Position numbers and translations under genes: made by a program. A stretch of 64,000 nt of DNA from Actinoplanes sandaracinus (lineage in GTDB: Bacteria > Actinomycetota > Actinomycetes > Mycobacteriales > Micromonosporaceae): NCBI RefSeq assembly GCF_030009775.1, contig NZ_JASCTH010000013.1, positions 120,110 to 184,109 on the forward strand. The letters run 5' to 3'. Each line of letters starts with the position of its first letter. Positions within the stretch are counted from its first letter, which is position 1. Shown here piece by piece: positions 52,373 through 60,791 of the stretch. The notes under the pieces were generated by a model. The model saw only the letters and a program-made list of their open reading frames with translations. It searched no databases and was not told where the DNA came from.

Positions 52373-54765
52373 AGCAGCTCAACGACCTGATAGCGGACTT
52401 CTGGCGAGATTACGCCGCCCTGGTCCTGCTGGCCGGGGGACTGCTCGGCGTGCTGCTGCTGATCGGCTTCGCGATCTGGGCCAAACGGTCCAAGAAGCCG
52501 CTGCGGCCGCTCGCCCTCGCCTTCAGCATGAACCTCGCGCTGCTGCTCAACGCCGAAGGCATGTGGGTCATCGCGATCGACCAGCTCAAACTGCCGGCGA
52601 TCTTCGCGGTGCTGGTCTTCGCCGTCTTCGAGATCTGCTTCCTGACCGCCACCTCGCTCGCCGCCGAGCAGTACCGGCGCACCTCCGTCCACGCGCCCGA
52701 CGGCACCGTCGTCACCCCGGGCCACCCTGGCGCCATGCTCTGGATCGCGGCACTCATCGCCGGGCTGTCCGGCGTCATCGTGGCCAGCAACGCGGTCACC
52801 TTCACCGAGAAACTGCTGCGGCTCGCCGTACCCTGCGTGATTTTCCTGATGTGGTGGGCGGCGCTGACCGCCGCCGGGCAGCGGGTGCGGCGCGGCCGTT
52901 TCGCCTACAGCCCCCGCCGCCTCGCCGAACGCTGGGGATTCCTCATCCCGGACGACGACCCCGATCTGGTGCGGATGGCCGCCGAACGCCAGATCCGCCG
53001 CATGGTCGTCAACTACCACCGGGTCAGCGCCGGCCGCCTCCCCAAGTCGTGGTGGCGGTCCCGGCTGCTCAAGGACGCCCGCACGGCCGGCGAACCGGTC
53101 GTCGAAGAAGTGATCGAACAGCTCGCGCGGATCCAGCGGGTGATGGATCTGCTGGTGCCCGGCGGGACGAGGTTCGCCGCCCCGGTCGGGTCTCTCACCA
53201 CCGCGGCCACGCCGGGATCTCTCGCTACCGCCGCCACGCCCGGCCTTTCCGGTCTCGCCGCAGCTGAGGGGTCCAGCCAGGACGCCGCCGAGCCGGCGCG
53301 TCTGCCGGTGGGGGCCGGTGGCACGGAAACTGCTCCGCTCGCCGTGGATGCCGTTACGGCGCTTTTGGAGCCGGTTGCCATGCAGGCCGCGCCCGCCCCG
53401 GCTCCGGCCGCCGCCTCTTCGGCTCCCGCTCCGGCCGCCGCCTCCTCGGCTCCGGCTCCGGCCTCTCCGGGGGCCTCGGCCGGGCAGGCTGTGCAGTTTG
53501 TTGAGCCGGTCCAGTTCGTCCAGCCTGCCGAGTCGCCCGCTGCCACGGCTTCTTCTTCGGTCGCCGCCGTTCCGTCGGTCGGTGCCGTTCCGCCGGTCGC
53601 CGTCGCGAACGGCCAGACGGTGTTTCACGGCCAGGACTCCGGCGAGGTCGTGAGCGTCTCCGCCGGTCACACGGGCCTGCCAGGCCAGAACGGCTCGGCC
53701 GTCGCCGGCGACAGCGCCGTGGTCGCTGATGCCCCGATGACCGCGGAGGTCCAGACGACTCTGAGCGGTCACACAGCCTCTGGCGGTCAGGCCGTTCCCC
53801 ATGGACAGATGACCTCCGGTGGCCGGGTTGCTCCGGATGGGCGGCTCGGTTCTGGTGGGGACCCGGCCGCCGGTCCTCGGGTCGCTCCCGGTGGCCACGC
53901 CGGTCCGGACGGGCCGGGCGCTTCCCGCCGGTCGAGCGGCGGAGCGGGAGCAGCGGTTCCGGCCCAGCGCGGCGCGGGCAGCGACGCCATCTCGGCGTCG
54001 CCCGCTCCGGTCTCCCCGGCTCCGGCGGCGACCCCCTCCTGGGCTTCCACCCCGACCGGGGCCCGGCCGGCCGTGAGCATCGCCGGCTCACCCTGGTGGC
54101 GTCTGGCCGTCGACCGGCTCAGCAAGATGGTGGCCCAGGAGATCAGCGCCGACGACCTGCCGGAGATGAACTACCTGCGAACCAACGAACTGGCCCGGAA
54201 ACTCGCGCCCAGAGTGCAGGAACTCGGCGAGGGCGTGGTCCGGACGTTCATCAACGAGTACGTCCGTGAACTCGACGGCGACCACGTGGAGTCGGCGTAC
54301 CCGTGGCGCGACTTCCTCCCCGCCCCGGCGGTCGCGCCGGCCGGATCCGAGGCTTGGCGCAACGCGCTGGTCGATCTGCGTACCGCCCTGGAGGAGGAAC
54401 TCGGCGAGGGTCAGCCGATGGACCCCGACGCGCTGGCGGACCTATTGGCCCCGAGCGCACCCCGGCTCGACGATGTCACGATCCGCGGCTTCGTCGGCGA
54501 CTACCTGCTCGCGCTGAGCGGCATGACGGCGCCGGGCAACGTCCAGCCCTGGGCGGACCTGCTGCCGCGTCCGCAGCCGGTCCGCGCGGCCAGTGACGAG
54601 GACCTGCTGGACATGCACGGTGCCGAACTCTTCGAGCACCTGCGGGCCACCGGACGGCTGAGCCGGTACAAGGTGCAGGCGATCACCGGAATCAAGAGCC
54701 GCGTTCAGGCCGACCGCATCAAGTCGATCATTGAGGAGCGGTCGGCAGAGACCGCGACCGCCTAA
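52369..54765 (+). CDS. large polytopic protein with disordered middle and duplicated C-terminal module
   Basis: 798 aa, not a family I recognise. About five hydrophobic helices lie within residues 15-165, then a basic cytoplasmic segment (RRGRFAYSPRRLAERWGFLI, about 170-255). Residues about 265-565 are Ala/Pro/Ser/Gly/Val-rich and probably disordered. The C-terminus has two related ~55-residue modules (about 604-660 ELARKLAPRVQELG...PWRDFLPAP; 685-742 ALADLLAPSAPRLD...PWADLLPRP), then a helix-turn-helix-like end (LSRYKVQAITGIKSRVQADR). Coupled to the ribbon-helix-helix gene. Membrane-tethered DNA-associated function is inference; the layout slightly recalls actinomycete plasmid-transfer (Spd/DUF2637) proteins. 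Confidence 0.7.
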   Translation: MKQLNDLIADFWRDYAALVLLAGGLLGVLLLIGFAIWAKRSKKPLRPLALAFSMNLALLLNAEGMWVIAIDQLKLPAIFAVLVFAVFEICFLTATSLAAEQYRRTSVHAPDGTVVTPGHPGAMLWIAALIAGLSGVIVASNAVTFTEKLLRLAVPCVIFLMWWAALTAAGQRVRRGRFAYSPRRLAERWGFLIPDDDPDLVRMAAERQIRRMVVNYHRVSAGRLPKSWWRSRLLKDARTAGEPVVEEVIEQLARIQRVMDLLVPGGTRFAAPVGSLTTAATPGSLATAATPGLSGLAAAEGSSQDAAEPARLPVGAGGTETAPLAVDAVTALLEPVAMQAAPAPAPAAASSAPAPAAASSAPAPASPGASAGQAVQFVEPVQFVQPAESPAATASSSVAAVPSVGAVPPVAVANGQTVFHGQDSGEVVSVSAGHTGLPGQNGSAVAGDSAVVADAPMTAEVQTTLSGHTASGGQAVPHGQMTSGGRVAPDGRLGSGGDPAAGPRVAPGGHAGPDGPGASRRSSGGAGAAVPAQRGAGSDAISASPAPVSPAPAATPSWASTPTGARPAVSIAGSPWWRLAVDRLSKMVAQEISADDLPEMNYLRTNELARKLAPRVQELGEGVVRTFINEYVRELDGDHVESAYPWRDFLPAPAVAPAGSEAWRNALVDLRTALEEELGEGQPMDPDALADLLAPSAPRLDDVTIRGFVGDYLLALSGMTAPGNVQPWADLLPRPQPVRAASDEDLLDMHGAELFEHLRATGRLSRYKVQAITGIKSRVQADRIKSIIEERSAETATA

Positions 54766-54772
54766 CCCCCAC

Positions 54773-54787
54773 ATGTCCGAAGGACAT
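54773..54787 (+). terminator. short perfect hairpin after the polytopic-protein gene
   Basis: ATGTCC-GAA-GGACAT, a 6-bp stem with a triloop, 7 bp beyond the stop. Weak on its own. Confidence 0.4.
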
Positions 54788-54933
54788 CCGTCTCGCCGCG
54801 CGGCCCCCTCAAGTCAGCTCAGCCGTAGCTCAGGCAAGCCCCGGCCGTAGCCCCGACCCACGCCGGGGAGTGCCTCGGCGACGGTGTTGGCGCGGCGGCA
54901 ACCCCACGTTGGGGGTGGGGCTGGGGTGGCGGG

Positions 54934-55941
54934 TCAGGACGGGGTGGCTATCCACACCGAGCGGGTGCTGTGGACGGCCAGGTCGGGGCGGGTGCGGAGA
55001 GAGTTCGGGCCGTCGTCGGTCAGCAGGGCGTCGAGAGTGGTCTGGTCGTCGGGGGAGAGACGGTCGGTGAGCCCGGCGCGGAAGCGGCGCAGGGTGGCGT
55101 ACGCGTAGCGGACGGCGGTGTCGGTGGGCGGTGCCGGCAGGTCGACGGTCAGGTCACGGGACTCGATGATCCGGAAGCCGACGGCGGTCAGACGGGCCGC
55201 CCAGTCCGAGCCCATGTGCGGGAGATGCTCGTTGCGGGCCTGCTCCATCAAGGTGTGGCAGCGGGCCTCCAGGCCGGGCCGGCCGATGCCCAGGTCGTCG
55301 GGGAGGAAACGGGGCATCGACTCCATCTCGATCATCGTGAGCAGGCCGCCGGGGCGGAGCGTGGCGCGGATGTCGCGGAGCACCTGGTCGGGGTCGGTCA
55401 TGTGGTGCATCGAGGACGACGCCCAGATCAGGTCGGCCGGTCCGGTCTCCGGCCATCCCGTGTCGAGGTCGGCTTGGCGCGGGCGGACCCGGTCGGCGAG
55501 GCCGTGCCGCCGGGCGCTCTCGCCGAGATGACGCAGCATCTCCTCCGAGGTGTCGATCGCCGTCACCCTGGCCTCCGGGAAGTGCCGTAGCAGGGCGAAC
55601 GCCCCCGATCCGGTGCCGGCGCCGAGGTCCAGCACGTCGCGCACCGGGTTGCCGGAGAGCTCGGCGATGCGGCCGATGAGCTCGGCCAGCGGACCGGCGG
55701 CGACCTCGGCATCGAGATCGAGCATCTCCTGCAACCCGTCACCGTGCCCGTGTCCGTGCCCGTCACCGTGCACGTGATCGCGCTCCTGGCCGTCGCTGTG
55801 AGCGTGGGCCGCGACGTGACCGTCGTCGGGGTAGCCGCCATGGCGGGGATCTGGGGCGTGGCTCTGGGTGGTGCCGCCTTGGCCGGAGGCGGCGCTGTGG
55901 GGGAGGGCGGCGTGGGCGTGGGGGTCTTGAGCGAGTGCCAT
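54934..55941 (-). CDS. class I SAM-dependent methyltransferase with His-rich N-terminus
   Basis: 335 aa. The catalytic domain starts near residue 95: motif I VLDLGAGTGSGAFALL, post-I acidic VTAIDTSEEML, and motif with DLIWASSSMHHMTDPDQVL, a UbiE/Methyltransf_11-type layout. Residues 1-70 are unusual, with about 16 histidines including DHVHGDGHGHGHGDG, a likely metal-binding stretch. Acceptor substrate unknown. Divergent from an XRE-cupin regulator whose operator-like palindrome lies only 40 bp from this gene's ATG, suggesting the regulator controls it. Confidence 0.87.
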   Translation of the reverse strand: MALAQDPHAHAALPHSAASGQGGTTQSHAPDPRHGGYPDDGHVAAHAHSDGQERDHVHGDGHGHGHGDGLQEMLDLDAEVAAGPLAELIGRIAELSGNPVRDVLDLGAGTGSGAFALLRHFPEARVTAIDTSEEMLRHLGESARRHGLADRVRPRQADLDTGWPETGPADLIWASSSMHHMTDPDQVLRDIRATLRPGGLLTMIEMESMPRFLPDDLGIGRPGLEARCHTLMEQARNEHLPHMGSDWAARLTAVGFRIIESRDLTVDLPAPPTDTAVRYAYATLRRFRAGLTDRLSPDDQTTLDALLTDDGPNSLRTRPDLAVHSTRSVWIATPS

Positions 55942-55976
55942 GCGGTCGACTGTAGGACCGTTTTGCGGCTAGCGCA

Positions 55977-56001
55977 TACAATCTTGCGTATGACGCAAGA
56001 T
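55977..56001 (+). promoter_or_regulatory. TACAAT -10 box and palindrome overlapping the regulator start codon
   Basis: TACAAT (55977-55982) is a near-consensus -10 box 7 nt before the ATG at 55990, implying a leaderless mRNA. ATCTTGCGT (55981-55989) and ACGCAAGAT (55993-56001) form a perfect 9-bp inverted repeat whose 3-nt centre is the ATG itself. Binding there would block transcription initiation of the regulator and, being 40 bp from the divergent methyltransferase start, possibly that gene too. Confidence 0.7.
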
Positions 56002-56556
56002 GCTGAGGTGGACGCGCTGGTTCGGGCCCGAATCCGGGGGCTGCGGATCGCCAAGGGATGGTCGCTCGACGACCTCGCGGCCCGCTGCTATCTGAGCCCG
56101 TCGACGCTCAGCCGGATCGAGACCGGGCATCGGCGGATCGGCCTCGACCAGCTCACCGCCATCGCCCGGGCGCTGGGGGCCAGCCTCGACCAGCTCGTCG
56201 AGACCGCCGGGGACGCGGTGGTGATCAAGCCGCATCATCATCCGGAGCGGGGGATGACGACCTGGGTGCTCAGCGGTGACGAAGGGCGTGACGGGCTCAC
56301 CGTGGCGCGGATCAGGATCAGTCGCCCGGCGTCGCGGCGGCCCGAGGACCAGCGGGTGCATCCGGGGCGGGACTGGTTCACCGTGCTGTCGGGGACGGCG
56401 GAGCTGCTGCTCGGCGAGCGGGAAGTGCTGGTGCGCGAGGGAGAGGCGGCTTCCTTCTCCACGATGATCCCGCACTCCTTCGGCGCCCGGGGCGGCCCGG
56501 CCGAGGTGATCGCGGTCTTCGACCCGGACGGCGAGCGGAACCACATCGACACGTGA
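55990..56556 (+). CDS. XRE-family regulator with C-terminal cupin domain
   Basis: 188 aa. N-terminal XRE helix-turn-helix (RIRGLRIAKGWSLDDLAARC, LSPSTLSRIETGHRRIGLDQ, about 12-65), then a cupin sensor domain (HPGRDWFTVLSGTAELLLGE, AASFSTMIPHSFGARGGPAE). ATG 55990 lacks a Shine-Dalgarno and appears leaderless. Such regulators sense small ligands or metals through the cupin and repress a neighbouring enzyme gene, here most likely the His-rich methyltransferase, as well as themselves. Confidence 0.9.
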   Translation: MTQDAEVDALVRARIRGLRIAKGWSLDDLAARCYLSPSTLSRIETGHRRIGLDQLTAIARALGASLDQLVETAGDAVVIKPHHHPERGMTTWVLSGDEGRDGLTVARIRISRPASRRPEDQRVHPGRDWFTVLSGTAELLLGEREVLVREGEAASFSTMIPHSFGARGGPAEVIAVFDPDGERNHIDT

Positions 56557-56705
56557 GCGGGATGAACGAGCGAAGGACGTAACGGCGATCGACCGGGCGG
56601 GCCGGCGGTGGTGTTACGCCGAGGCGGTGGGGCGGGATGCCTCTTGCGGGAATCGGCGCATGCGTGGCCGTACCGGAAAAAGTCCTGAAGCCGCCCGGGG
56701 ACGTC

Positions 56706-57722
56706 TCACCGGGATGGGGGAACGCAGGAGGCGCGCCAGGTGAGGGTGGCCTCGGCGTGCTCCGCGTGGGGTGTCGGGCCGTCGTCGAGGGCGAGGGCCA
56801 TGGCCCGCACGCCCATCTCGACCAGCGGCAACCGGACCGTCGTGAGGGCGGGGGTGACGTCGCGGGCGATGGGCATGTCGTCGAAGCCGGTGACCGAGAC
56901 GTCCTCGGGGACGCGGACGCCGCGTTCGCGGAGGGCCGCCATGGCGCCGACGGCCATCGAGTCGTTGAGGGTGATCAGCGCGGTGATGCCGGGTTCGGTG
57001 TCGAGCAGCGCGGACGCGGCGACGGCGCCGCCGTCACGGGTGAAGTCGGAATAGACGAGGCGGGCGGGCGGCAGCGCGACGCCGGCCTCGTCGAAGGCGC
57101 GGCGGAAACCGGTGAGCCGGTCGGTGGTGGTGGTCAGGTAGCGGGGGCCGGCGATGACGCCGACCTCGCGGTGGCCGAGGCCGAGGACGCGCACGCCCAG
57201 CTCGTAGGCGCCGGTCTCGTTGCCGGGCAGAACCGCGCTGCCGACCAGGCGGTGCCGGCCGATGACCGCGACCCGGCCGCCGGCCTGCTGGTACGCGTTC
57301 AGCTCGGCGTTGAGGCGTTCGGTGAACAGGTCGTCGTGGTAGCCGGAGCCGGCGAGGATCAGCGCGTGCACCTGCTGGGCGCGCAGCAGGGCGACGTAGG
57401 CGAGTTCGCGCTCCGGCTCCCGGTAGCTGTTGCAGATCACCAGGAGCCGGTCGTGTGCGCCGGCCTGACGTTGCAGGCCGCGGGTGATCTCGGCGAAGTA
57501 CGGGTCGGAGACGTCGTGCACGATCACCCCGACCGCCGACTTGCGGGGGCGGGCGACGTTCTGCGCGTGCGCGTTCGGCACGTAGTGCAGCTGCGCGACG
57601 GCCGCCAGGACCCGCTCGCGGAGCTCCTCGTTGACCTTTTTCGCACTGTCGTTGATGACGCGGGAGACGGTCGCCGGGGAGACCCCGGCGAGCCGGGCAA
57701 CATCCGCCAGGGTGACCGCCAT
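56706..57722 (-). CDS. LacI-family transcriptional regulator
   Basis: 338 aa. Helix-turn-helix VTLADVARLAGVSPATVSRV and hinge helix (YVPNAHAQNVARPR), followed by the sugar-binding-like effector domain (VGVIVHDVSDPYFAEITRGL, VTGFDDMPIARDVTPALTTV). Starts at ATG 57722, 9 bp after the GAPDH stop, so it is co-transcribed with gap; GTG 57728 is an alternative. Effector unknown; a link to central sugar metabolism is suggested by the neighbour. Confidence 0.9.
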   Translation of the reverse strand: MAVTLADVARLAGVSPATVSRVINDSAKKVNEELRERVLAAVAQLHYVPNAHAQNVARPRKSAVGVIVHDVSDPYFAEITRGLQRQAGAHDRLLVICNSYREPERELAYVALLRAQQVHALILAGSGYHDDLFTERLNAELNAYQQAGGRVAVIGRHRLVGSAVLPGNETGAYELGVRVLGLGHREVGVIAGPRYLTTTTDRLTGFRRAFDEAGVALPPARLVYSDFTRDGGAVAASALLDTEPGITALITLNDSMAVGAMAALRERGVRVPEDVSVTGFDDMPIARDVTPALTTVRLPLVEMGVRAMALALDDGPTPHAEHAEATLTWRASCVPPSR

Positions 57723-57731
57723 CCGCACAGG

Positions 57732-58691
57732 TTAACGGCCCAGGAGCGTCAATGTGTCGACGACCCGGTTCGCGAAGCCCCACTCGTTGTCGTACCAGGC
57801 CACGACCTTGACCAGTCGGCCGTGCGCCGCGGTCAGCAGCGAGTCGAAGACCGACGATGCGGGGTTGCCGGTGATGTCGGACGACACGAGTGGATCGTCG
57901 GAGTACTCCAGGATGCCGCGCAGCGGCCCGGCCGCGGCCACCTGGAACGCGCTGTTGATCTCGTCGACCGTCACCGGGTGGCTGACCAGCGCGTTCAGCT
58001 CGACGAGCGAGCCGACCGGCACGGGCACCCGCACCGAATAGCCGGACAGCCGCCCGTTCAGGCGGGGCAGGACCGCGCCGATCGCGGTGGCGGCGCCGGT
58101 CGTCGTCGGCGCGATGTTCAGCGCCGCGGCACGGGCCCGGCGCGGGTCGCGGTGCGGGCCGTCCTGCAGGTTCTGCTCCTGCGTGTAGGCGTGGATCGTG
58201 GTCATCGACCCGGACTCGACGCCGGCCAGGTCGTCCAGCACCGACGCGATCGGGGCGAGAGCGTTGGTGGTGCACGAGGCGTTGGAGACCACGCGGTGGA
58301 CGGCCGGGTCGTAGCCGCCGTGGTTGATGCCGTAGGCGATCGTGATGTCGGCGTCCTTCGCCGGGGCGGTGACCAGCACCTTCCGGGTCACGTGAGCGCC
58401 GGCGCCGGCGGTGAACCGGCCGGTGGACTCGACGGCGACGTCGATGTCGTGCCACGGCAGCCGGGCGGGGTCGGGCTCGGCGGTTACCGCGATCTTGTGA
58501 CCGTTGACGATCAGATGGTCGCCGGCGGCCTCGACCTCACCGGGGAACCGGCCCAGGGTGCTGTCGTAGCGGAGCAGGTGGGCGAGGGTCGGTGCGTCGG
58601 CCAGGTCGTTGACGGCGACGATCTCTTCCGTGGCCGCCGCGCGGAGGACGTTTCGCCCGATTCTGCCGAATCCGTTGATAGCAATGCGCAT
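57732..58691 (-). CDS. gap: glyceraldehyde-3-phosphate dehydrogenase
   Basis: 319-aa NAD-dependent glycolytic enzyme. RIAINGFGRIGRNVLRA (Rossmann), catalytic Cys in SNASCTTNALAP, and VAWYDNEWGFANRVVDTL at the C-terminus are all present. ATG 58691 is the canonical start; a longer reading to 58763 overlaps the upstream regulator gene. It lies between two regulator genes and 25 bp after one of them, without pgk or tpi beside it, so it may be a secondary, conditionally used isozyme rather than the housekeeping copy. Confidence 0.93.
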   Translation of the reverse strand: MRIAINGFGRIGRNVLRAAATEEIVAVNDLADAPTLAHLLRYDSTLGRFPGEVEAAGDHLIVNGHKIAVTAEPDPARLPWHDIDVAVESTGRFTAGAGAHVTRKVLVTAPAKDADITIAYGINHGGYDPAVHRVVSNASCTTNALAPIASVLDDLAGVESGSMTTIHAYTQEQNLQDGPHRDPRRARAAALNIAPTTTGAATAIGAVLPRLNGRLSGYSVRVPVPVGSLVELNALVSHPVTVDEINSAFQVAAAGPLRGILEYSDDPLVSSDITGNPASSVFDSLLTAAHGRLVKVVAWYDNEWGFANRVVDTLTLLGR

Positions 58692-58716
58692 AGGGCAACT
58701 CTGCGGCGTGGGGACG

Positions 58717-59691
58717 TCACGGGGCAGGCGGCGGAGCGCCGGATCCCGCAAGCTTTCCGCCAAACGCCTTCCGGTACTCGCTCGGTGTCGTGCCCAGGAC
58801 CCGCTGGAAGTGCAGCCGCAGGTTGGCGCCGGTGCCCACCCCGACCCGGGCGGCGATCTGCTCGACGCTCAGGGCGCTCGCCTCCAGCAGGGAGCGGGCC
58901 AGGTCGATCCGGGCCCGCAGGATCCACCGCATCGGCGTGTATCCGGTGTCCTCGACGAACCGGCGGCCGAACGTGCGTGTCGACACGCCCGCGTGCCGGG
59001 CCAGATCGGCGACACCGATCGGCTCGTCCAGCCGGTGCAGCGCCCACTCGCGGGTCGCCGCGAACACCTCGCCGAGCGGTTCCGGAACGGTACGGGGCAC
59101 GAACTGGGACTGGCCGCCGCTGCGGTACGGGGCCGCCACGATGGTCCGGGCGACGTCGTTCGACGCCCGCACCCCGTGGTCGCGCCGGATCATGTGCAGG
59201 CACAGGTCGATCCCGGCGGCCACCCCGGCCGACGTGAGCACCGGGCCCTCGTCGACGAAGAGGACACCCGGGTCGACGTGGATCTTCGGGTACTCGCGCG
59301 CCAGCGCCGGCGCCATCGACCAGTGCGTGGTGGCCCGCCGCCCGTCCAGGAGCCCGGCCGCGGCCAGCGCGAACGCGCCCGTGCAGATCGACACCATCCG
59401 CGCGCCACGGAACGCGGCGTCCCGCAACGCGTCGAGAATCCCCTGGTCAAGCTGCCGCAGCGGGCTGTTGTAGCCTGGCACGATCACGGTGTCCGCATCG
59501 CCGATGGCCTCCGGGCCGTGCTCCACCACGTAACCGAGCCCGTCGCGCCCTTCGACCGGCCCGGCCGCCAGTGAACAGTGCCGGATCTGGTAGGGCAGGC
59601 CGTGCTTCGGGGCGAAGACCTGCGCGCTGATCCCGACGTCGAGGGGGGCGGCGCCCGGCAGGACCAGGACCGCGATTCGATGTGATCGCAC
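58717..59691 (-). CDS. GlxA-family regulator (DJ-1/PfpI domain plus AraC helix-turn-helix)
   Basis: 324 aa. N-terminal class I glutamine-amidotransferase-like domain (IAVLVLPGAAPLDVGISAQV; nucleophile-elbow VSICTGAFALAAAG) and C-terminal AraC DNA-binding domain (VADLARHAGVSTRTFGRRFV, then ARVGVGTGANLRLHFQRVLG). Start set at GTG 59691 because family members begin MR-HRIAVLVLPG; GTG 59715 is possible. First gene of a leftward run ending with gap and a LacI regulator. Confidence 0.88.
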   Translation of the reverse strand: MRSHRIAVLVLPGAAPLDVGISAQVFAPKHGLPYQIRHCSLAAGPVEGRDGLGYVVEHGPEAIGDADTVIVPGYNSPLRQLDQGILDALRDAAFRGARMVSICTGAFALAAAGLLDGRRATTHWSMAPALAREYPKIHVDPGVLFVDEGPVLTSAGVAAGIDLCLHMIRRDHGVRASNDVARTIVAAPYRSGGQSQFVPRTVPEPLGEVFAATREWALHRLDEPIGVADLARHAGVSTRTFGRRFVEDTGYTPMRWILRARIDLARSLLEASALSVEQIAARVGVGTGANLRLHFQRVLGTTPSEYRKAFGGKLAGSGAPPPAP

Positions 59692-59780
59692 GTTGCCCAC
59701 TCTGCCCCACCCCACGGGGCACCTGGAAACACGCAGGCCGCACGTGTACCGTGGGTCGGTCGCGGAAAGGACGGTCAGCG

Positions 59781-60791
59781 ATGAGGGAAGACCGGAGTCG
59801 CTCCACGGGGCGCCCGACGCTGGAAGAGGTCGCGGCCCGAGCCGGAGTCGGCCGGGGGACGGTGTCCCGGGTCGTCAACGGGTCTGCTCAGGTCAGTCCT
59901 CGCGCGCGGGAGGCCGTCCAGCAAGCCATCGACGCGCTCGGCTACGTTCCGAACCGTGCGGCGCGCGCGCTCGTCACCCAGCGCACCGACTCGATCGCTC
60001 TGGTGATCTTCGAGTCCGGCGAGCGGTTCTTCGCCGAACCGTTCTTCGGCCGCATCGTGCAGTCGATCTCGTCGGTGCTGGTGGCGCGCAACCTGCAGAT
60101 GGTCCTGATGATCGCGCAGGCCCCCGAGGAGCGGCGCCAGCTCGAGGGCTACCTCACCCGTCAGCACGTCGACGGCGCCCTGCTGCTCTCCCTGCACGGC
60201 GACGACCCGCTGCCGTCCTTCCTCGAGGAACGCGGCGTCCCGACGGTGCGGGCCGGCCGCCCCTACCACCCGGAACCGGTCAGCTTCGTCGACGCCGACA
60301 ACCGCGCCGGCGCCCGCGCCGCCGTCACCTACCTGCGCGATCAAGGCCGCCGCTGCATCGCCACGATCACCGGACCGCTCGACATGGCGGTCGGCATCGC
60401 CCGCTACGACGGCTACCGCGACGTCGTCGGCGAAGGCCCCGCCGCCCGCGGCGACTTCGGCGAACTCAGCGGCGCCACGGCGATGGAGTGGCTGCTCACC
60501 CAGCACCCGCAGATCGACGCCGTCTTCTGCGCCTCCGACATGATGGCCGCCGGCGCGCTGCGGGTGCTCCGCAGGGCCGGGCGCCGCGTGCCCCAGGACG
60601 TCGCCGTCATCGGCTTCGACGACTCCGTCATCGCCCGGCACACCGATCCGCCGCTGACCAGCGTCTATCAGCCGGTCGAGCAGATGGGGCAGGAGATGGT
60701 CCGCCTGCTGCTGGCCAAGATCGACGGCGAGGAGCCCGCCGACTTCGAAACCGTCCTCCCCACCAGGTTGATCCTGCGCGGTTCCGCTTAA
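59781..60791 (+). CDS. LacI-family transcriptional regulator
   Basis: 336 aa. Helix-turn-helix TLEEVAARAGVGRGTVSRVV and hinge (GYVPNRAARALVTQRT), effector domain with IALVIFESGERFFAEPFFGR, VDGALLLSLHGDDP and VIGFDDSVIARHTDPPLTSV. ATG 59781 has GGAAAGGA at 59764-59771. Divergent from the GlxA-gap-LacI run; no sugar genes follow it, so its target is unclear. Confidence 0.92.
   Translation: MREDRSRSTGRPTLEEVAARAGVGRGTVSRVVNGSAQVSPRAREAVQQAIDALGYVPNRAARALVTQRTDSIALVIFESGERFFAEPFFGRIVQSISSVLVARNLQMVLMIAQAPEERRQLEGYLTRQHVDGALLLSLHGDDPLPSFLEERGVPTVRAGRPYHPEPVSFVDADNRAGARAAVTYLRDQGRRCIATITGPLDMAVGIARYDGYRDVVGEGPAARGDFGELSGATAMEWLLTQHPQIDAVFCASDMMAAGALRVLRRAGRRVPQDVAVIGFDDSVIARHTDPPLTSVYQPVEQMGQEMVRLLLAKIDGEEPADFETVLPTRLILRGSA

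Noticed and set aside
52021..53898. 625-codon minus-strand ORF opposite the RHH and polytopic protein genes
   Set aside because: Coupled GTGA overlap, ribosome-binding site and membrane helices support the plus-strand genes; the antisense product is Gly/Arg/Asp-rich low complexity.
56637..59237. 866-codon plus-strand ORF opposite LacI and gap
   Set aside because: Antisense shadow of two clear genes; the product is Gly/Val/Asp/Arg-rich with no motifs.
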